The notes under the pieces are model-generated. The model was not told the DNA's origin, searched no databases, and saw only the letters and a list, made by a program, of their open reading frames with translations. This document shows positions 16,608 through 28,175 of a stretch of 64,000 nt of DNA, one piece after another (positions within the stretch are counted from its first letter, which is position 1; every line of letters starts with the position of its first letter). The stretch is taken from assembly GCF_904061905.1 (NCBI RefSeq), contig NZ_CAJFCI010000045.1:1-64000 (forward strand), in the 5' to 3' direction. Position numbers and translations under genes: made by a program. This DNA comes from Zestomonas carbonaria (GTDB taxonomy: Bacteria; Pseudomonadota; Gammaproteobacteria; Pseudomonadales; Pseudomonadaceae).

Positions 16608-18443
16608 CTACGGATGCAGCGGCATCAGCCAGGGCACCATCAGCACGCTGACCAGCATGACGATCAGCGTGAAAGGCACGCCGACCTTCACGAAATCGCC
16701 GAAGCGATAGCGGCCGGGGCCGAGCACCAGGGTGTTGACCGGTGAGGAGATCGGCGTCATGAACGCCGAGGAGGCGGCCAGGGCGACGATCATCGCGAAG
16801 GGGTAGGGCGAGGCGTCCAGGGCCTGGGCGGTGGCGATGGCCACCGGCGCCATCAGGACCGCCGTCGCCGTGTTGGAGATGAACAGGCCGATCAGCGCGG
16901 TCACCGCGAACAGGCTGGCGAGGATCACATAGGGACCAGCCTCTCCCAGGACCGCCACCAGGCCGTGGACCGCCAGGTCGATGCCGCCGGTCTGCTGCAG
17001 CGCCAGGGCGAACGGCAACATGCCGACGATCAGCACCAGGGTCGGCCAGTGGATGGCGCGGTAGGCGCTGTCCAGGTCGATGCAGCGGAACGCGCCCATC
17101 AGCAGGCAGCCGATCAGCGCGGCCATGACGTTGGGCACCAGGCCGCTGACCATCAGGACGACCATCACCGCCAGGCTGAGCAGGGCGTAGGGCGCCTTGC
17201 GCGCGGCCGGCGCCACTTCGTCCACCTCGGCGGGCAGGCTGAGCACCAGGAAGTCCCGGCTGAGGCCCTGCAAGCGGTGGATGGCCTTCCACTCGCCGGC
17301 CACCAGCAGGGTGTCCGAGGGTTTCAGCTTTTCGTCCACCAGCACACCTTCCAGCGCCTGGCCGTGGCGGCGCAGGCCGACCACGTTGAGCTTGTGGAGG
17401 GTGCGGAAGCCCAGCTCCTGGATGGTCTTGCCCGGCAGTTGCGACTCCGGCGGCAGGGCCACTTCGGCCAGGCCCAGTTGGTGGGCGTGCACGCTGAAAT
17501 AGGAGTTCGGCAGCGGCATCGGCTCCAGGCCCAGGGCCTGGTAGGCGCCGAGCAGGCCGATGGCCGGGCTGGCCAGGTCGACCAGCAGGATGTCGCCCGG
17601 CTCCAGCACGCTGTTGCCGGTGGCCACCAGCAGCAGGGTGCGGAACTTGCGTTGGCGCTCCACGGCGATCACGTTGATGCCGTACTCCTTGCGCAGCTCC
17701 AGTTCGTTGAGCGCCTGGTTGGCCAGCGGCGAATCGGCGCGCACGCGCAGACGCCGCTCGCGTCCCTCGAGGCGATAGGCCTGGGCCAGGTCGGCCAGGG
17801 TGAGGCGCGGCGCACCGCTTTCGTCCCGCGCGTCGCTGCGCTGCAGCCAGTGGCGGGTCGCCAGCATGTAGGCGATCCCCAGGCCCAGCACCGCCAGACC
17901 GATGGGGGTGAAGCTGAAGAAGTCGAAGCCCTCCAGGCCGGCGCGGAGCAGTTCGGCGTGCACCACCATGTTCGGCGGCGTGGCGACCAGGGTGAGCATG
18001 CCGCTGATCAGCCCGGCGAAGGCCAGCGGCATCATCAGCCGGCCCGGCGCGATACGCAGGCGCGCGGCAACGCCGAGCACCACGGGAATGAAGATGGCCA
18101 CCACGCCGGTCGAGCTCATCACCGAGCCGAGCCCGGCGACGCACAGCATCAGCAGCACCAGCAGGCGCGTCTCGCTGCTGCCGGCCTTGTCCACCAGCCA
18201 GTCGCCCAGCCGATAGGCGATGCCGGTGCGCACCAGCCCGGCGCCGATCACGAACAGCGCGGCGATCAGCACCACGCTGGGGTCGCTGAAACCGGCCAGG
18301 GTCTGCTGGATGCTCAGCACACCGGTCAACGGCAGGGCGACGATGACCAGCAGTGCCACCACGTCCATGCGCGGCTTGTCGATGACGAACAGAATGACCG
18401 CGGCCAGCAGCAGGCCCAGTACCCAGATCAGTTCGAGGTTCAC
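16608..18443 (-). CDS. SLC13/DASS-family permease with two TrkA_C domains
   Basis: The 611-residue protein has two blocks of membrane spans (about residues 1-200 and 400-611) separated by two soluble RCK-C/TrkA_C domains (about 205-375). This matches the YfbS-like branch of the divalent anion:sodium symporters. The N-terminal block begins MNLELIWVLGLLLAAVILFV, and the conserved PSVVLIAALFVIGAGL and STGVVAIFIPVV segments are present. Likely substrates are dicarboxylates, sulfate or similar anions; the sequence does not decide. It lies between rlmF and a small winged-helix gene on the same strand. Confidence 0.88.
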   Translation of the reverse strand: MNLELIWVLGLLLAAVILFVIDKPRMDVVALLVIVALPLTGVLSIQQTLAGFSDPSVVLIAALFVIGAGLVRTGIAYRLGDWLVDKAGSSETRLLVLLMLCVAGLGSVMSSTGVVAIFIPVVLGVAARLRIAPGRLMMPLAFAGLISGMLTLVATPPNMVVHAELLRAGLEGFDFFSFTPIGLAVLGLGIAYMLATRHWLQRSDARDESGAPRLTLADLAQAYRLEGRERRLRVRADSPLANQALNELELRKEYGINVIAVERQRKFRTLLLVATGNSVLEPGDILLVDLASPAIGLLGAYQALGLEPMPLPNSYFSVHAHQLGLAEVALPPESQLPGKTIQELGFRTLHKLNVVGLRRHGQALEGVLVDEKLKPSDTLLVAGEWKAIHRLQGLSRDFLVLSLPAEVDEVAPAARKAPYALLSLAVMVVLMVSGLVPNVMAALIGCLLMGAFRCIDLDSAYRAIHWPTLVLIVGMLPFALALQQTGGIDLAVHGLVAVLGEAGPYVILASLFAVTALIGLFISNTATAVLMAPVAIATAQALDASPYPFAMIVALAASSAFMTPISSPVNTLVLGPGRYRFGDFVKVGVPFTLIVMLVSVLMVPWLMPLHP

Positions 18444-18483
18444 GCAGCAGTCCTTATGCGGCGGAAAGATGCCGGCAGTCTAG

Positions 18484-18780
18484 TCAGGGATAGGCGAGTA
18501 GTGCCTTGATCTGCGGCAGATGAGTCGCCACCCAGCGCGGATCGATCGGGCCCCAGTCGCGGATGCTGTAGTGCCCGGCGTTGTTGCGTTCGCCTTCGGC
18601 CTGGACGAATACGCAGTCGATGTCCAGTTCGGCGAGTGCCGCCAGGGTGTCCTGGGCGGTGCGGCGGGGCATGCCGGTGGCGGCCATCAGGGCCGGTACG
18701 CTGGTCGCCGTGCCGCTGTCGATCAGCCAGGCGACGTAGAGGCGGCGGTAGAAGCTGGTTCGGGTCTTGCTGACTTCCAT
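18484..18780 (-). CDS. Small winged helix-turn-helix protein
   Basis: The 98-residue protein is compact and looks like a single winged-helix domain. The segment VPALMAATGMPRRTAQDTLAALAEL (residues 28-52) has helix-turn-helix spacing, and SIRDWGPIDPRW would be the wing and C-terminal helix. It resembles a short conserved proteobacterial family of winged-helix proteins without an assigned role (I believe Pfam HTH_43). It lies 66 bases downstream of valS on the same strand and may be co-transcribed with it. Confidence 0.75.
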   Translation of the reverse strand: MEVSKTRTSFYRRLYVAWLIDSGTATSVPALMAATGMPRRTAQDTLAALAELDIDCVFVQAEGERNNAGHYSIRDWGPIDPRWVATHLPQIKALLAYP

Positions 18781-18846
18781 GCGGGGGCTCCGTGTCTTCT
18801 CCCGGGGAAAAGCACGAGGCCCGCAATGGCGGGCCTCGGGTTCGAC

Positions 18847-21678
18847 TTACAGGCTCGCGATCTTCTCGCGCTGTTCGATCAGCTTGGTCAGCGCCTGCTC
18901 GGCTTCGGCCAGCTTGGCGCGTTCCTTGTCGATCACTTCGGCCGGGGCCTTGGCGACGAAGCTTTCGTTGGACAGCTTGCCGCCGACCCGCTTGACCTCG
19001 CCATCCAGGCGGGTGATTTCCTTGTCCAGGCGCGCCAGCTCGGCGGTCTTGTCGATCAGCCCGGCCATCGGCACCAGCACCTGCATCTCGCCGACCAGGG
19101 CGGTGGCGGACATCGGCGCTTCCTCGCCGGCCTCCAGCACGCGGATGGTCTCCAGCTTGGCCAGCTTCATCAGCAGCGGCTCGTTGTCGGCCAGGCGGCG
19201 GTGGTCTTCCGGCGAGGCGTTGGCGAGGATCAGGTCGATGCGCTTGGCCATGGAGATGTTCATCTCGCCGCGGATCTGGCGGATGCCGAGCATCAGCGTC
19301 TTGACCCACTCGATGTCGCCTTCGGCGGCGGCGTCGATCCTGCTCTCGTCGGCCACCGGCCAGGGTTGCAGCATCAGGGTGTCGCCGGACTTGCCGGCCT
19401 GGGCCTTGATGCGCTGCCAGATTTCCTCGGTGATGAACGGCATGAACGGGTGCGCCAGACGCAGCGCCACTTCGAGTACGCGGATCAGCGTGCGGCGGGT
19501 GCCGCGCTGGCGCTCGATGGGGGCGTTCTCGTCCCACAGCACCGGCTTGACCAGCTCCAGGTACCAGGCGCAGTACTCGTCCCAGATGAACTCGTAGAGC
19601 GCCTGGGCGGCCAGGTCGAAGCGGAAGGCGTCGAGCTGGCGGGTGACTTCCTGTTCGGTGCGCTGCAGCGCCGAGATGATCCAGCGGTCCACCGAGGACA
19701 GCTCGACCGGCTCGCCGTTGACCCCGGTGTCCTGGCCATCGGTGTTCTCGATGACGAAGTTGGCGGCGTTCCACAGCTTGTTGCAGAAGTTGCGGTAGCC
19801 CTCGACGCGGCCCATGTCGAACTTGATGTCGCGGCCGGTGGAGGCCAGCGAGCAGAAGGTGAAGCGCAGCGCGTCGGTGCCGTAGCTGGCGATGCCTTCG
19901 GGGAATTCCGCCTTGGTCTGCTTGGCGATCTTCTCGGCCAGCTTGGGCTGCATCATGCCGCTGGTGCGTTTCTCCAGCAGGGCGTCGAGGGTGATGCCGT
20001 CGACGATGTCCAGCGGGTCGAGCACGTTGCCCTTGGACTTGGACATCTTCTGGCCCTGGCCGTCGCGCACCAGACCGTGGACGTAGACGGTCTTGAACGG
20101 GATCTGCCCGGTCAGGTGCAGGGACAGCATGATCATCCGGGCGACCCAGAAGAAGATGATGTCGAAGCCGGTGACCAGCACGTCGGTGGGGTGGAAGGTC
20201 TTGAGGAATTCGGTCTGCTGCGGCCAGCCGAGGGTGGAGAAGGTCCACAGGCCCGAGCTGAACCAGGTGTCGAGCACGTCGTCGTCCTGGCGCAGCGGCC
20301 GGTCGCCGAGGTCGTGCCTGGCGCGCACTTCCGCCTCGTCGCGGCCGACGTAGACGTTGCCGGCTTCGTCGTACCAGGCCGGGATACGGTGGCCCCACCA
20401 CAGTTGGCGGCTGATGCACCAGTCCTGGATGTCGCGCATCCAGGAGAAGTACATGTTCTCGTACTGCTTGGGCACGAACTGGATGCTGCCGTCTTCCACG
20501 GCGGCGATGGCCTTTTCGGCCAGCGGCTTGGTGGAGACGTACCACTGGTCGGTCAGCCAGGGCTCGATAACGGTGCCGGAACGGTCGCCCTTGGGCACCT
20601 TCAGCGCGTGGTCGTCGATCTTCTCCAGCAGGCCGGCGGCCTCGAAGGCGGCGACGATCCTGCGGCGCGCGTCGAAGCGGTCGAGGTGGGCGTAGTCGGC
20701 CGGCAGGCTGGCGTCGACCTGATCGTTGACGCTGCCGTCGAGGTTGAACACCTGGGCGCTGGCCAGCACGGCGGCGTTCTTGTCGAAGATGTTGATCAGC
20801 GGCAGGTCGTGGCGCTTGCCGACTTCGTAGTCGTTGAAGTCGTGGGCCGGGGTGATCTTCACGCAGCCGGTGCCGAACTCTCGGTCGACGTAGTCGTCGG
20901 CGATGATCGGGATGCGCCGGCCCACCAGCGGCAGCTCGACGAACTTGCCGATCAGCGCCTGGTAGCGCTCGTCTTCCGGGTGCACGGCCACGGCGCTGTC
21001 GCCGAGCATGGTTTCCGGGCGGGTGGTGGCGACCACCAGGTGGTCCTTGCCTTCGGCGGTCTGCGCGCCGTCGGCCAGCGGGTAGCGCAGGTGCCAGAGG
21101 TGGCCCTTCTCGTCGTGGTTCTCCACTTCGAGGTCGGAAATGGCGGTGTGCAGCTTGGTGTCCCAGTTGACCAGGCGCTTGCCGCGGTAGATCAGGCCGT
21201 CCTCGTGCAGGCGCACGAAGGCTTCCTTGACCGCCTCGGACAGCCCTTCGTCCATGGTGAAGCGCTCGCGCGACCAGTCCACCGAGGAGCCCAGGCGGCG
21301 GATCTGCCGGGTGATGGTGCCGCCGGACTGTTCCTTCCACTCCCAGACCTTCTCCAGGAACTTCTCGCGGCCGAGGTCGTGGCGGCTGACGTCCTGCGCG
21401 GCCAACTGGCGCTCCACCACCATCTGGGTGGCGATGCCGGCGTGGTCGGTGCCCGGCTGCCACAGGGTGTTGCGGCCCTGCATGCGGCGGAAGCGGATGA
21501 GCGCATCCATGATCGCGTTGTTGAAGCCATGGCCCATGTGCAGGCTGCCGGTGACGTTCGGCGGCGGGATCATGATGGTGTAGGGTTCGCCGGAACCTTG
21601 CGGGGCGAAGTAGTTCCTGGACTCCCATTCGGAGTACCAACGGGATTCAATGGCGTGCGGCTGGTAGGTCTTGTCCAT
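18847..21678 (-). CDS. valS: Valyl-tRNA synthetase
   Basis: The 943-residue class I synthetase charges tRNA-Val. The HIGH motif reads HMGH at residues 47-50, and KMSKSKGN lies near residue 540. The large editing (CP1) insertion sits between them ([22 protein letters not shown]). The C-terminal coiled coil ([22 protein letters not shown]) is the tRNA-binding arm of ValS. The start is set at [11 protein letters not shown]; an ATG 16 codons upstream gives a non-family extension. On the minus strand it follows holC and a small hypothetical gene. Confidence 0.98.
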   Translation of the reverse strand: MDKTYQPHAIESRWYSEWESRNYFAPQGSGEPYTIMIPPPNVTGSLHMGHGFNNAIMDALIRFRRMQGRNTLWQPGTDHAGIATQMVVERQLAAQDVSRHDLGREKFLEKVWEWKEQSGGTITRQIRRLGSSVDWSRERFTMDEGLSEAVKEAFVRLHEDGLIYRGKRLVNWDTKLHTAISDLEVENHDEKGHLWHLRYPLADGAQTAEGKDHLVVATTRPETMLGDSAVAVHPEDERYQALIGKFVELPLVGRRIPIIADDYVDREFGTGCVKITPAHDFNDYEVGKRHDLPLINIFDKNAAVLASAQVFNLDGSVNDQVDASLPADYAHLDRFDARRRIVAAFEAAGLLEKIDDHALKVPKGDRSGTVIEPWLTDQWYVSTKPLAEKAIAAVEDGSIQFVPKQYENMYFSWMRDIQDWCISRQLWWGHRIPAWYDEAGNVYVGRDEAEVRARHDLGDRPLRQDDDVLDTWFSSGLWTFSTLGWPQQTEFLKTFHPTDVLVTGFDIIFFWVARMIMLSLHLTGQIPFKTVYVHGLVRDGQGQKMSKSKGNVLDPLDIVDGITLDALLEKRTSGMMQPKLAEKIAKQTKAEFPEGIASYGTDALRFTFCSLASTGRDIKFDMGRVEGYRNFCNKLWNAANFVIENTDGQDTGVNGEPVELSSVDRWIISALQRTEQEVTRQLDAFRFDLAAQALYEFIWDEYCAWYLELVKPVLWDENAPIERQRGTRRTLIRVLEVALRLAHPFMPFITEEIWQRIKAQAGKSGDTLMLQPWPVADESRIDAAAEGDIEWVKTLMLGIRQIRGEMNISMAKRIDLILANASPEDHRRLADNEPLLMKLAKLETIRVLEAGEEAPMSATALVGEMQVLVPMAGLIDKTAELARLDKEITRLDGEVKRVGGKLSNESFVAKAPAEVIDKERAKLAEAEQALTKLIEQREKIASL

Positions 21679-21771
21679 GTGCGGCGGGACCGGAGGCTGA
21701 TAACGGAAAGCCGGCGAGTATATCAAAGAGGTGGCGTGGCCGCGCAGGACGGGCTTCTTGCAAGGGCTCGC

Positions 21772-22116
21772 TCAGGGCTTGCGGTTGATCAGCCGGCCGA
21801 GGCGGGCTTCCAGGCGGCGTTTCAGCTCGGCTTCGATCTGCGGCACGAAATCGTCGATCACGTCCTGCAGGATCAGTTGCGCGGCGGCGCGCAGCTCGTT
21901 GTCCAGGCGCTGCCGCTCGCGGTCCGCGCCGATTGCCGGTTCATCGGGTTCCGGGGCGGACTCTTCGATGATCTCGGACAGCAGGGGGATGTCGTCGGTG
22001 GTGACCGTTTCGGTCAGCAGGGGCGGCTCCAGCCCTTCCTCGTCGAGCAATTGCCGGATCGACTCGAGGTCGTCGAGCAGGTGCGCGGGCTTGATGGGCG
22101 GTTTGGGGGTATCCAT
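21772..22116 (-). CDS. Conserved hypothetical acidic protein between holC and valS
   Basis: The 114-residue soluble protein has an acidic, proline-rich N-terminal half (MDTPKPPIKPAHLLDDLESI) and a helical C-terminal half (AAAQLILQDVIDDFVPQIEA) that ends basic. It contains no recognised catalytic motif. I recall a gene of this size in the same position in P. aeruginosa (PA3833), so it is a conserved member of the pepA-holC-valS group. Function is unknown. Confidence 0.8.
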   Translation of the reverse strand: MDTPKPPIKPAHLLDDLESIRQLLDEEGLEPPLLTETVTTDDIPLLSEIIEESAPEPDEPAIGADRERQRLDNELRAAAQLILQDVIDDFVPQIEAELKRRLEARLGRLINRKP

Positions 22117-22249
22117 GGCGGCGGTATTCGCGAGCTGTTCAGTATCACCGGCGGCACCGGCGAGGAGCGCAGTTTACGCGCAGTCGCCGGACATGCCGAG
22201 TCTGTCGCGCCATTGCGTGGCCGACACATAGCTGATCACGAACGAGGGG

Positions 22250-22669
22250 TCAGAGTTCCACGCGCTGGGGATCATAGCCCCGCTCGCGATACAGGCGGAA
22301 ATTCTTCCGGCAAGCGGCCAGCAGCGGCGGGTCCTGGTTGACGATCTCGATCACGCGGGAGAAATGCCCGACATGGGGCGAGATGTCCGGTTGCAGGTTG
22401 ATCAGCAGTCCCTGGCGGCTGGCCGGCTCGTCGTCCAGGCCGATTACCACCGGTGCCTGCGGATCGCTCGCGTGCAGGTCGTGGGGAATGAAGGCGTCCG
22501 CCTTGAAACGCCATAGCAGCTCGTCCAGCTCCCTGGCCTGGGCTTCGTCCTGGCAGCGCACGAACACCGGCATCCGGGCGCGCCAACCTTTCAGCGCCAG
22601 CTTGCAGGCCGCCAGCATGCGCTCGGACTGGCTGGAGGAGGAGAGGACGTAGAACTCGATTCTGGACAT
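22250..22669 (-). CDS. holC: DNA polymerase III subunit chi
   Basis: The 139-residue protein begins MSRIEFYVL, as HolC proteins do, and contains the segments CKLALKGW, LDELLWRF and AFIPHDL. Chi links the clamp-loader (through psi) to single-stranded DNA-binding protein at the replication fork. The start at 22669 is chosen because the upstream extension in this frame is translated repeat sequence. Its usual neighbours pepA and valS flank it here on the same strand. Confidence 0.94.
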   Translation of the reverse strand: MSRIEFYVLSSSSQSERMLAACKLALKGWRARMPVFVRCQDEAQARELDELLWRFKADAFIPHDLHASDPQAPVVIGLDDEPASRQGLLINLQPDISPHVGHFSRVIEIVNQDPPLLAACRKNFRLYRERGYDPQRVEL

Positions 22670-23022
22670 GGGGTGTCTCTGGATGGCGAAAGCGAAAAGC
22701 CGATAAAAGCGCTGGAGGCTGGAAGGCTGGACGAAACGGCGGCCCGGCTTTCGGTGAGTGCGCTGTGCGTTGGACTGTACCTTCCTTCTGGGCTCCCGCG
22801 TGCGCGGGAGTGACGAGGCGGTGGGAGGCTTCACTGCGTGGCCGTCATCCCCGCGAAAGCGGGGACCCAGTAAAAAGTGCGCCAGTTCCATCCCTGCCAA
22901 TCGCGCGCATGGCGCGCTCCTACAGGTCAGCATCGATGCTGACTTGTAGGATCGACGGGGACGCCCAGTTCCATGGTCGCGAAAAAAGGCTTGACGCAGA
23001 AGATGCGTGGCCGGAACGCTGT
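22670..23022. repeat. Intergenic mosaic I (pepA-holC)
   Basis: This gene-free region is built of short modules that recur at 26922-27382. In order they are GATAAAAGCGCTGGAGGCTG with GACGAAA (22702-22741), CCCGCGTGCGCGGGAGTGACG (22794-22815, cited by position), a CCCGCGAAAGCGGGGACCCAG hairpin (about 22850-22870), CGCGCGCATGGCGCGCTCCT (22902-22921) and a roughly 70-base block from GTAGGATCGACGGGG (22946) to GCGTGGCC (23012). Several modules are palindromic. No coding frame is credible. Confidence 0.75.
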
Positions 23023-23119
23023 CCAGCCTCCAGCCTCCAGCCTCCAGCCTCCAGCCTCCAGCCTCCAGCCTCCAGCCTCCAGCCTCCAGCCTCCAGCCTC
23101 CAGCCTCCAGCCTCCAGCC

Positions 23120-23120
<1 letters not shown>
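23023..23120. repeat. Perfect 14-copy heptamer tandem array (CCAGCCT)n
   Basis: I count exactly 14 uninterrupted copies of CCAGCCT from 23023 to 23120. The last base of the array is the last base of the pepA stop codon, read on the minus strand. In the pepA direction the unit is AGGCTGG. Because seven is not a multiple of three the array passes through all frames, giving artificial frames rich in GWRLEAG. Copy number is likely to vary by slippage. Confidence 0.95.
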
Positions 23121-24697
<1,577 letters not shown>

Positions 24698-24745
24698 CTA
24701 GTTTGAGCGTAGCCGCCTGAGCCTGACAACCCTGGAGCCTCTGCT

Positions 24746-25867
24746 TTGATCGTCTTCCGTTATCTGTCCCGCGAGTTGCTGATGACCCTCAGTGCGGTGA
24801 GTGCCGTGCTGCTGGTGATCATCATGAGCGGTCGTTTCATCAAGTACCTGGCCCAGGCGGCGCAAGGCGCCCTCGACCCCGGCGTGCTGTTCATGATCAT
24901 GGGCTTCCGGATTCCCGGTTTCCTGCAACTGATCCTGCCGCTGGGGTTGTTCCTCGGCATCCTGCTGGCCTATGGCCGGCTCTATCTGGACAGCGAGATG
25001 ACCGTGCTGTCGGCCACCGGCGTGAGCCAGCAGCGACTGTTCGTCTACACCCTCGGCCCGGCGACCCTGGTCGCCCTGCTGGTCGCCTGGCTGAGCCTGG
25101 GCCTGGCGCCGCAGGGCGTGGCCCAGGTGGAGCGCATCCTCAACGAGCAGGACGCGCTGACCGAGTTCGACACCCTGGTGCCGGGGCGTTTCCAGTCCAT
25201 GAAGGGCGGCTCGCGGGTGACCTACGTGCAGGACCTGTCCGACAACCGCACCGAACTGGGTGGGGTGTTCATTTCCGACAAGCGCCTGTCCAGCGACGGC
25301 GCCAAGGAGCGCGGCATCACCGTGCTGGTGGCCGAGTCGGGGCGCCAGGAAATCCAGCCCGACGGCAGCCGCTACCTGATTCTGGAGAACGGCTACCGCT
25401 ACGACGGCAACCCCGGCAAGGCCGACTACCGGGCGATCCAGTACGACACCTACGGCATGCTGCTGGAGCGTCCGCAAGTGGTCGCCGACATCGGCGAGCG
25501 CGAGGCCATTCCGTCCTCCGAGCTGTGGGGAAGCGAAGACCAGCGACACCGGGCCGAGTTGCAGTGGCGGCTGTCGATCCCGCTGCTGGTGTTCGTGGTG
25601 ACCCTGCTGGCGGTGCCGCTGGCCCGGGTCAATCCGCGCCAGGGGCGCTTCCTCAAGCTGCTGCCGGCGATCCTGCTGTACATGGCCTACCTGTCCCTGC
25701 TGATCGCCATGCGCGGTGCCCTGGACAAGGGCAAGGTCTCGCCGGAGCTCGGGCTCTGGTGGGTGCACGGTGTGTTCCTGGCAATCGGCCTGCTGCTGCT
25801 CTTCTGGGAGCCGCTGCGCTTGAAACTGGCCAGCCGCCGCGCGGCGCGGGAGGTGGTCCATGCCTAG
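24746..25867 (+). CDS. lptF: LPS export permease LptF
   Basis: The 373-residue inner-membrane protein of the LptB2FGC transporter extracts lipopolysaccharide from the inner membrane. It starts with TTG (LIVFRYLSRELLMTL), preceded by GGAG; I recall the same start in P. aeruginosa. The three N-terminal spans, the periplasmic beta-jellyroll (about residues 130-260) and three C-terminal spans are all recognisable. It overlaps lptG by eight bases, so the pair is coupled. Confidence 0.95.
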   Translation: MIVFRYLSRELLMTLSAVSAVLLVIIMSGRFIKYLAQAAQGALDPGVLFMIMGFRIPGFLQLILPLGLFLGILLAYGRLYLDSEMTVLSATGVSQQRLFVYTLGPATLVALLVAWLSLGLAPQGVAQVERILNEQDALTEFDTLVPGRFQSMKGGSRVTYVQDLSDNRTELGGVFISDKRLSSDGAKERGITVLVAESGRQEIQPDGSRYLILENGYRYDGNPGKADYRAIQYDTYGMLLERPQVVADIGEREAIPSSELWGSEDQRHRAELQWRLSIPLLVFVVTLLAVPLARVNPRQGRFLKLLPAILLYMAYLSLLIAMRGALDKGKVSPELGLWWVHGVFLAIGLLLLFWEPLRLKLASRRAAREVVHA

Positions 25868-26921
25868 GTTGGATCGTTATATCGGCTCCAGCGTATTCCT
25901 TGCCATCCTCGCCGTGCTCGGGGTGATCGTCGGGTTGGCACTGCTGTTTGCCTTCATCGACGAACTGGGCGATGTCGAGGGCGGCTACGGGCTGCTCGAT
26001 GCCGCCTGGTACGTGCTGCTCACCACGCCGCGGCGGCTCTACGACATGCTGCCGATGGCGGCGCTGATCGGCTGCCTGATCGGCCTCGGCAACCTGGCCA
26101 GCCACAGCGAACTGACCATCATGCGCGCTGCCGGCGTGTCGGTGGGGCGTATCGTCTGGGCGGTGATGAAGCCGATGCTGGTGCTGATGCTGGTGGGCAT
26201 CCTGATCGGCGAATATGCGGCGCCGTGGACCGAGAACAAGGCCCAGGCCAGCCGCTCCATGGCCCAGGGTGGCGGTGAGGCGCAGAGCGCCAAGCGCGGC
26301 CTCTGGCATCGCCAGGGCAACGAGTTCGTGCACATCAACTCGGTGCAGCCCAATGGCCTGCTGGTCGGGGTGACCCGCTACCAGTTCGACGACCAGCGCC
26401 ACCTGCTCTCGGCCAGCTTCGCCCGCCGTGCGCAATACCAGGAGGGCTACTGGCAACTGAGCGAGGTGTCCACGACCCACTTCCGCGAGCGCAGCACCGA
26501 GGTGATCGACAGCCCGAGCGAGCGCTGGGACGTCGAGCTCAGCCCGCAACTGCTCGGCACCGTTGTGCTGGAGCCGGAGGCCCTGTCGATCACCGGCCTG
26601 TGGCGTTACATCCAGTACCTGGGCGAACAGGGCCTGAACAATGGTCGCTACTGGCTGGCTTTCTGGACCAAGGTGCTGCAACCGCTGGTTACCGCGGCGC
26701 TGGTGCTGATGGCGATTTCCTTCATCTTCGGCCCGCTGCGCTCGGTCACCCTGGGGCAACGGGTGTTCACCGGGGTGCTGGTGGGCTTCGTGTTCCGCAT
26801 CGCCCAGGACCTGCTCGGTCCCTCCAGCCTGGTGTTCGGCTTCCCGCCCTTGCTGGCGGTGCTGATTCCTACCGGTATCTGCGCGTTGGCGGGAGTGTGG
26901 ATGCTCCGGCGGGCGGGGTAG
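25860..26921 (+). CDS. lptG: LPS export permease LptG
   Basis: The 353-residue partner of LptF has the same fold. It begins with MPRLDRYIGSSVFLAILAVL, has the conserved ELTIMRAAGVS coupling segment in the N-terminal membrane block, and has a periplasmic jellyroll before the last three spans. The start lies eight bases inside lptF. A repeat mosaic begins about 10 bases after the stop. Confidence 0.95.
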   Translation: MPRLDRYIGSSVFLAILAVLGVIVGLALLFAFIDELGDVEGGYGLLDAAWYVLLTTPRRLYDMLPMAALIGCLIGLGNLASHSELTIMRAAGVSVGRIVWAVMKPMLVLMLVGILIGEYAAPWTENKAQASRSMAQGGGEAQSAKRGLWHRQGNEFVHINSVQPNGLLVGVTRYQFDDQRHLLSASFARRAQYQEGYWQLSEVSTTHFRERSTEVIDSPSERWDVELSPQLLGTVVLEPEALSITGLWRYIQYLGEQGLNNGRYWLAFWTKVLQPLVTAALVLMAISFIFGPLRSVTLGQRVFTGVLVGFVFRIAQDLLGPSSLVFGFPPLLAVLIPTGICALAGVWMLRRAG

Positions 26922-27382
26922 CGCGTCGGGCGATAAAGGCGCTGGAGGCTGGAGGGCTGGACGAAAAAGCGGTTCGGGGTTGGTGGTGGTCTTCCTGTAG
27001 GAGCGCGCCATGCGCGCGATCACCTCACCGGCAACGCAAAAAGCTTCGCGAGTAGAGAACTGGGCGTCCCCCTCGCTCCTACGTGTTCATTGGATTCCCG
27101 CGTGCGCGGGAATGACGGTTTGGCGTTGGGGGTTTCGTCCCCGTCGTCCTCGCGAACGCGGGGACCCAGTAAACAGCCACGTAGCCCGGATTTCATCCGG
27201 GTTACTCGTCCGCTTTTGTAGGAGCCAGCTTGCTGGCGATGCTTTGGTGTTGCCGGGGATCGCGCGCATGGCGCGCTCCTACAGGTCGGCATCGAGGCTG
27301 TGTTCGTAGGATCGTCGGGGACGCCCAGTTCCATGGCCGCGATAAAAGGCCTGGCGTAGAAGGTGCACGGCCAGCCTCAAGC
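26922..27382. repeat. Intergenic mosaic II (lptG-RDD gene)
   Basis: The same modules occur as in 22670-23022 and in the same order: GATAAAGGCGCTGGAGG to GACGAAAAAGCGG (26932-26971), TCCCGCGTGCGCGGGAATGA (27096-27115), CGCGAACGCGGGGACCCAG (about 27151-27169), CGCGCGCATGGCGCGCTCCT (27261-27280) and the GTAGGATCG to CACGGCC block (27306-27372). Extra modules are an inverted GGAGCGCGCCATGCGCGCGA (26999-27018) and the dyad TAGCCCGGATTTCATCCGGG (27182-27201). No gene is visible. Confidence 0.75.
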
Positions 27383-27880
27383 CTATTTCTTGTGAACCCC
27401 CTTCGGCAGTTGCACCAGGCAGCTACCCGAATACATGTCGTGCCAACTGCGCTTCTGCTTGTCCCACAGGGGCCAGAGGACGCCGAGGCCAAGGCATAGC
27501 CAGGAGATGATGGCGATCAGGAAGCGCAGCAGCGCTTGCCACAGGTCGATGGCGGTGCCGTCGGCGTTCTGCACGCGGATGCCCCATACCTGCATGCCGA
27601 GGGTCTGGCCGTTGTGGGTCCAGAACTTGGCGAAGAAGGCGAACAGGCTGAGCAGCAGCAGGGTGCTGAGCAGGGGGTCGCCGTCCAGGGCGCCGGCATC
27701 GCTGAGCTGGCGGAGCCGTTCCTCGCCGAGGATGGCTATCTGGATCAGCTTGTAGACCAGGGTCACGACCATCAGCAGGGCGATGCACAGCAGCGAGTCG
27801 TAGAAGGTTGCGGCCAGGCGGCGCGGCAGTCCGGCGGCGGGGAAGTCACCCTGGGGGAGGAGTTGGTGATGTCTGGACAT
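27383..27880 (-). CDS. RDD-family membrane protein
   Basis: The 165-residue protein has the RDD pattern. PAAGLPRRLAATFYDSLLCI gives the R-D signature at the first span, and TLGMQVWGIRVQNADG precedes the later spans. SWHDMYSGSCLVQLPK ends the domain with the second conserved aspartate. About three to four spans are predicted. Some RDD proteins are linked to sodium/proton exchange, but most have no known role. The start at 27880 (MSRHHQLLPQGD) is chosen over an ATG 46 codons upstream that runs into the cold-shock gene terminator. Confidence 0.87.
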   Translation of the reverse strand: MSRHHQLLPQGDFPAAGLPRRLAATFYDSLLCIALLMVVTLVYKLIQIAILGEERLRQLSDAGALDGDPLLSTLLLLSLFAFFAKFWTHNGQTLGMQVWGIRVQNADGTAIDLWQALLRFLIAIISWLCLGLGVLWPLWDKQKRSWHDMYSGSCLVQLPKGVHKK

Positions 27881-27914
27881 GGCACTCGGTCGCGAAGGGC
27901 GAAATCGTAGGCAT

Positions 27915-27947
27915 AAAAAAGCCTCTGATGTCGCCATCAGAGGCTCT
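27915..27947 (-). terminator. Intrinsic terminator of the cold-shock gene
   Basis: In the minus direction GCCTCTGATG, a GCGA loop and CATCAGAGGC form a ten-base perfect stem followed by TTTTTT (27944 down to 27915). It lies 19 bases after the cold-shock stop codon. Confidence 0.93.
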
Positions 27948-27962
27948 TCGTTCCGGCAGTGC

Positions 27963-28175
27963 TTAGCCCAGGATTTGAACCTGGTCGGCTTGCATGCCTT
28001 TTTGACCTTGCACAGCAACGAAGCTGACTTTCTGGCCTTCTTTCAGGCTCTTGAAGCCGTTGCCTTCGATGGCGCGGAAGTGCACGAACAGATCCGGACC
28101 GCTTTCGGGAGTGATGAAACCGTAACCTTTCTCGTCGTTAAACCACTTGACGGTGCCGTTCTGACGATTCGACAT
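27963..28175 (-). CDS. Cold-shock domain protein (CspA family)
   Basis: The 70-residue single-domain nucleic-acid chaperone has both RNA-binding motifs: KGYGFITP (RNP1-like) and DLFVHF (RNP2). It is close to the P. aeruginosa cold-shock proteins from memory. AAGGAA stands eight bases before the ATG. The mRNA leader is probably long, as the next gene upstream on this strand is a tRNA 460 bases away, and long leaders are typical thermosensing elements of this family. It is followed by a strong terminator. Confidence 0.95.
   Translation of the reverse strand: MSNRQNGTVKWFNDEKGYGFITPESGPDLFVHFRAIEGNGFKSLKEGQKVSFVAVQGQKGMQADQVQILG

Noticed and set aside
18520-22341. Very long antisense open frame (over 1200 codons) opposite valS and its neighbours
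   Set aside because: It is a mirror of GC-rich codon use in valS. Its translation is low-complexity (H, Q, V, G, A rich) with no domain, and valS is certain on the other strand.
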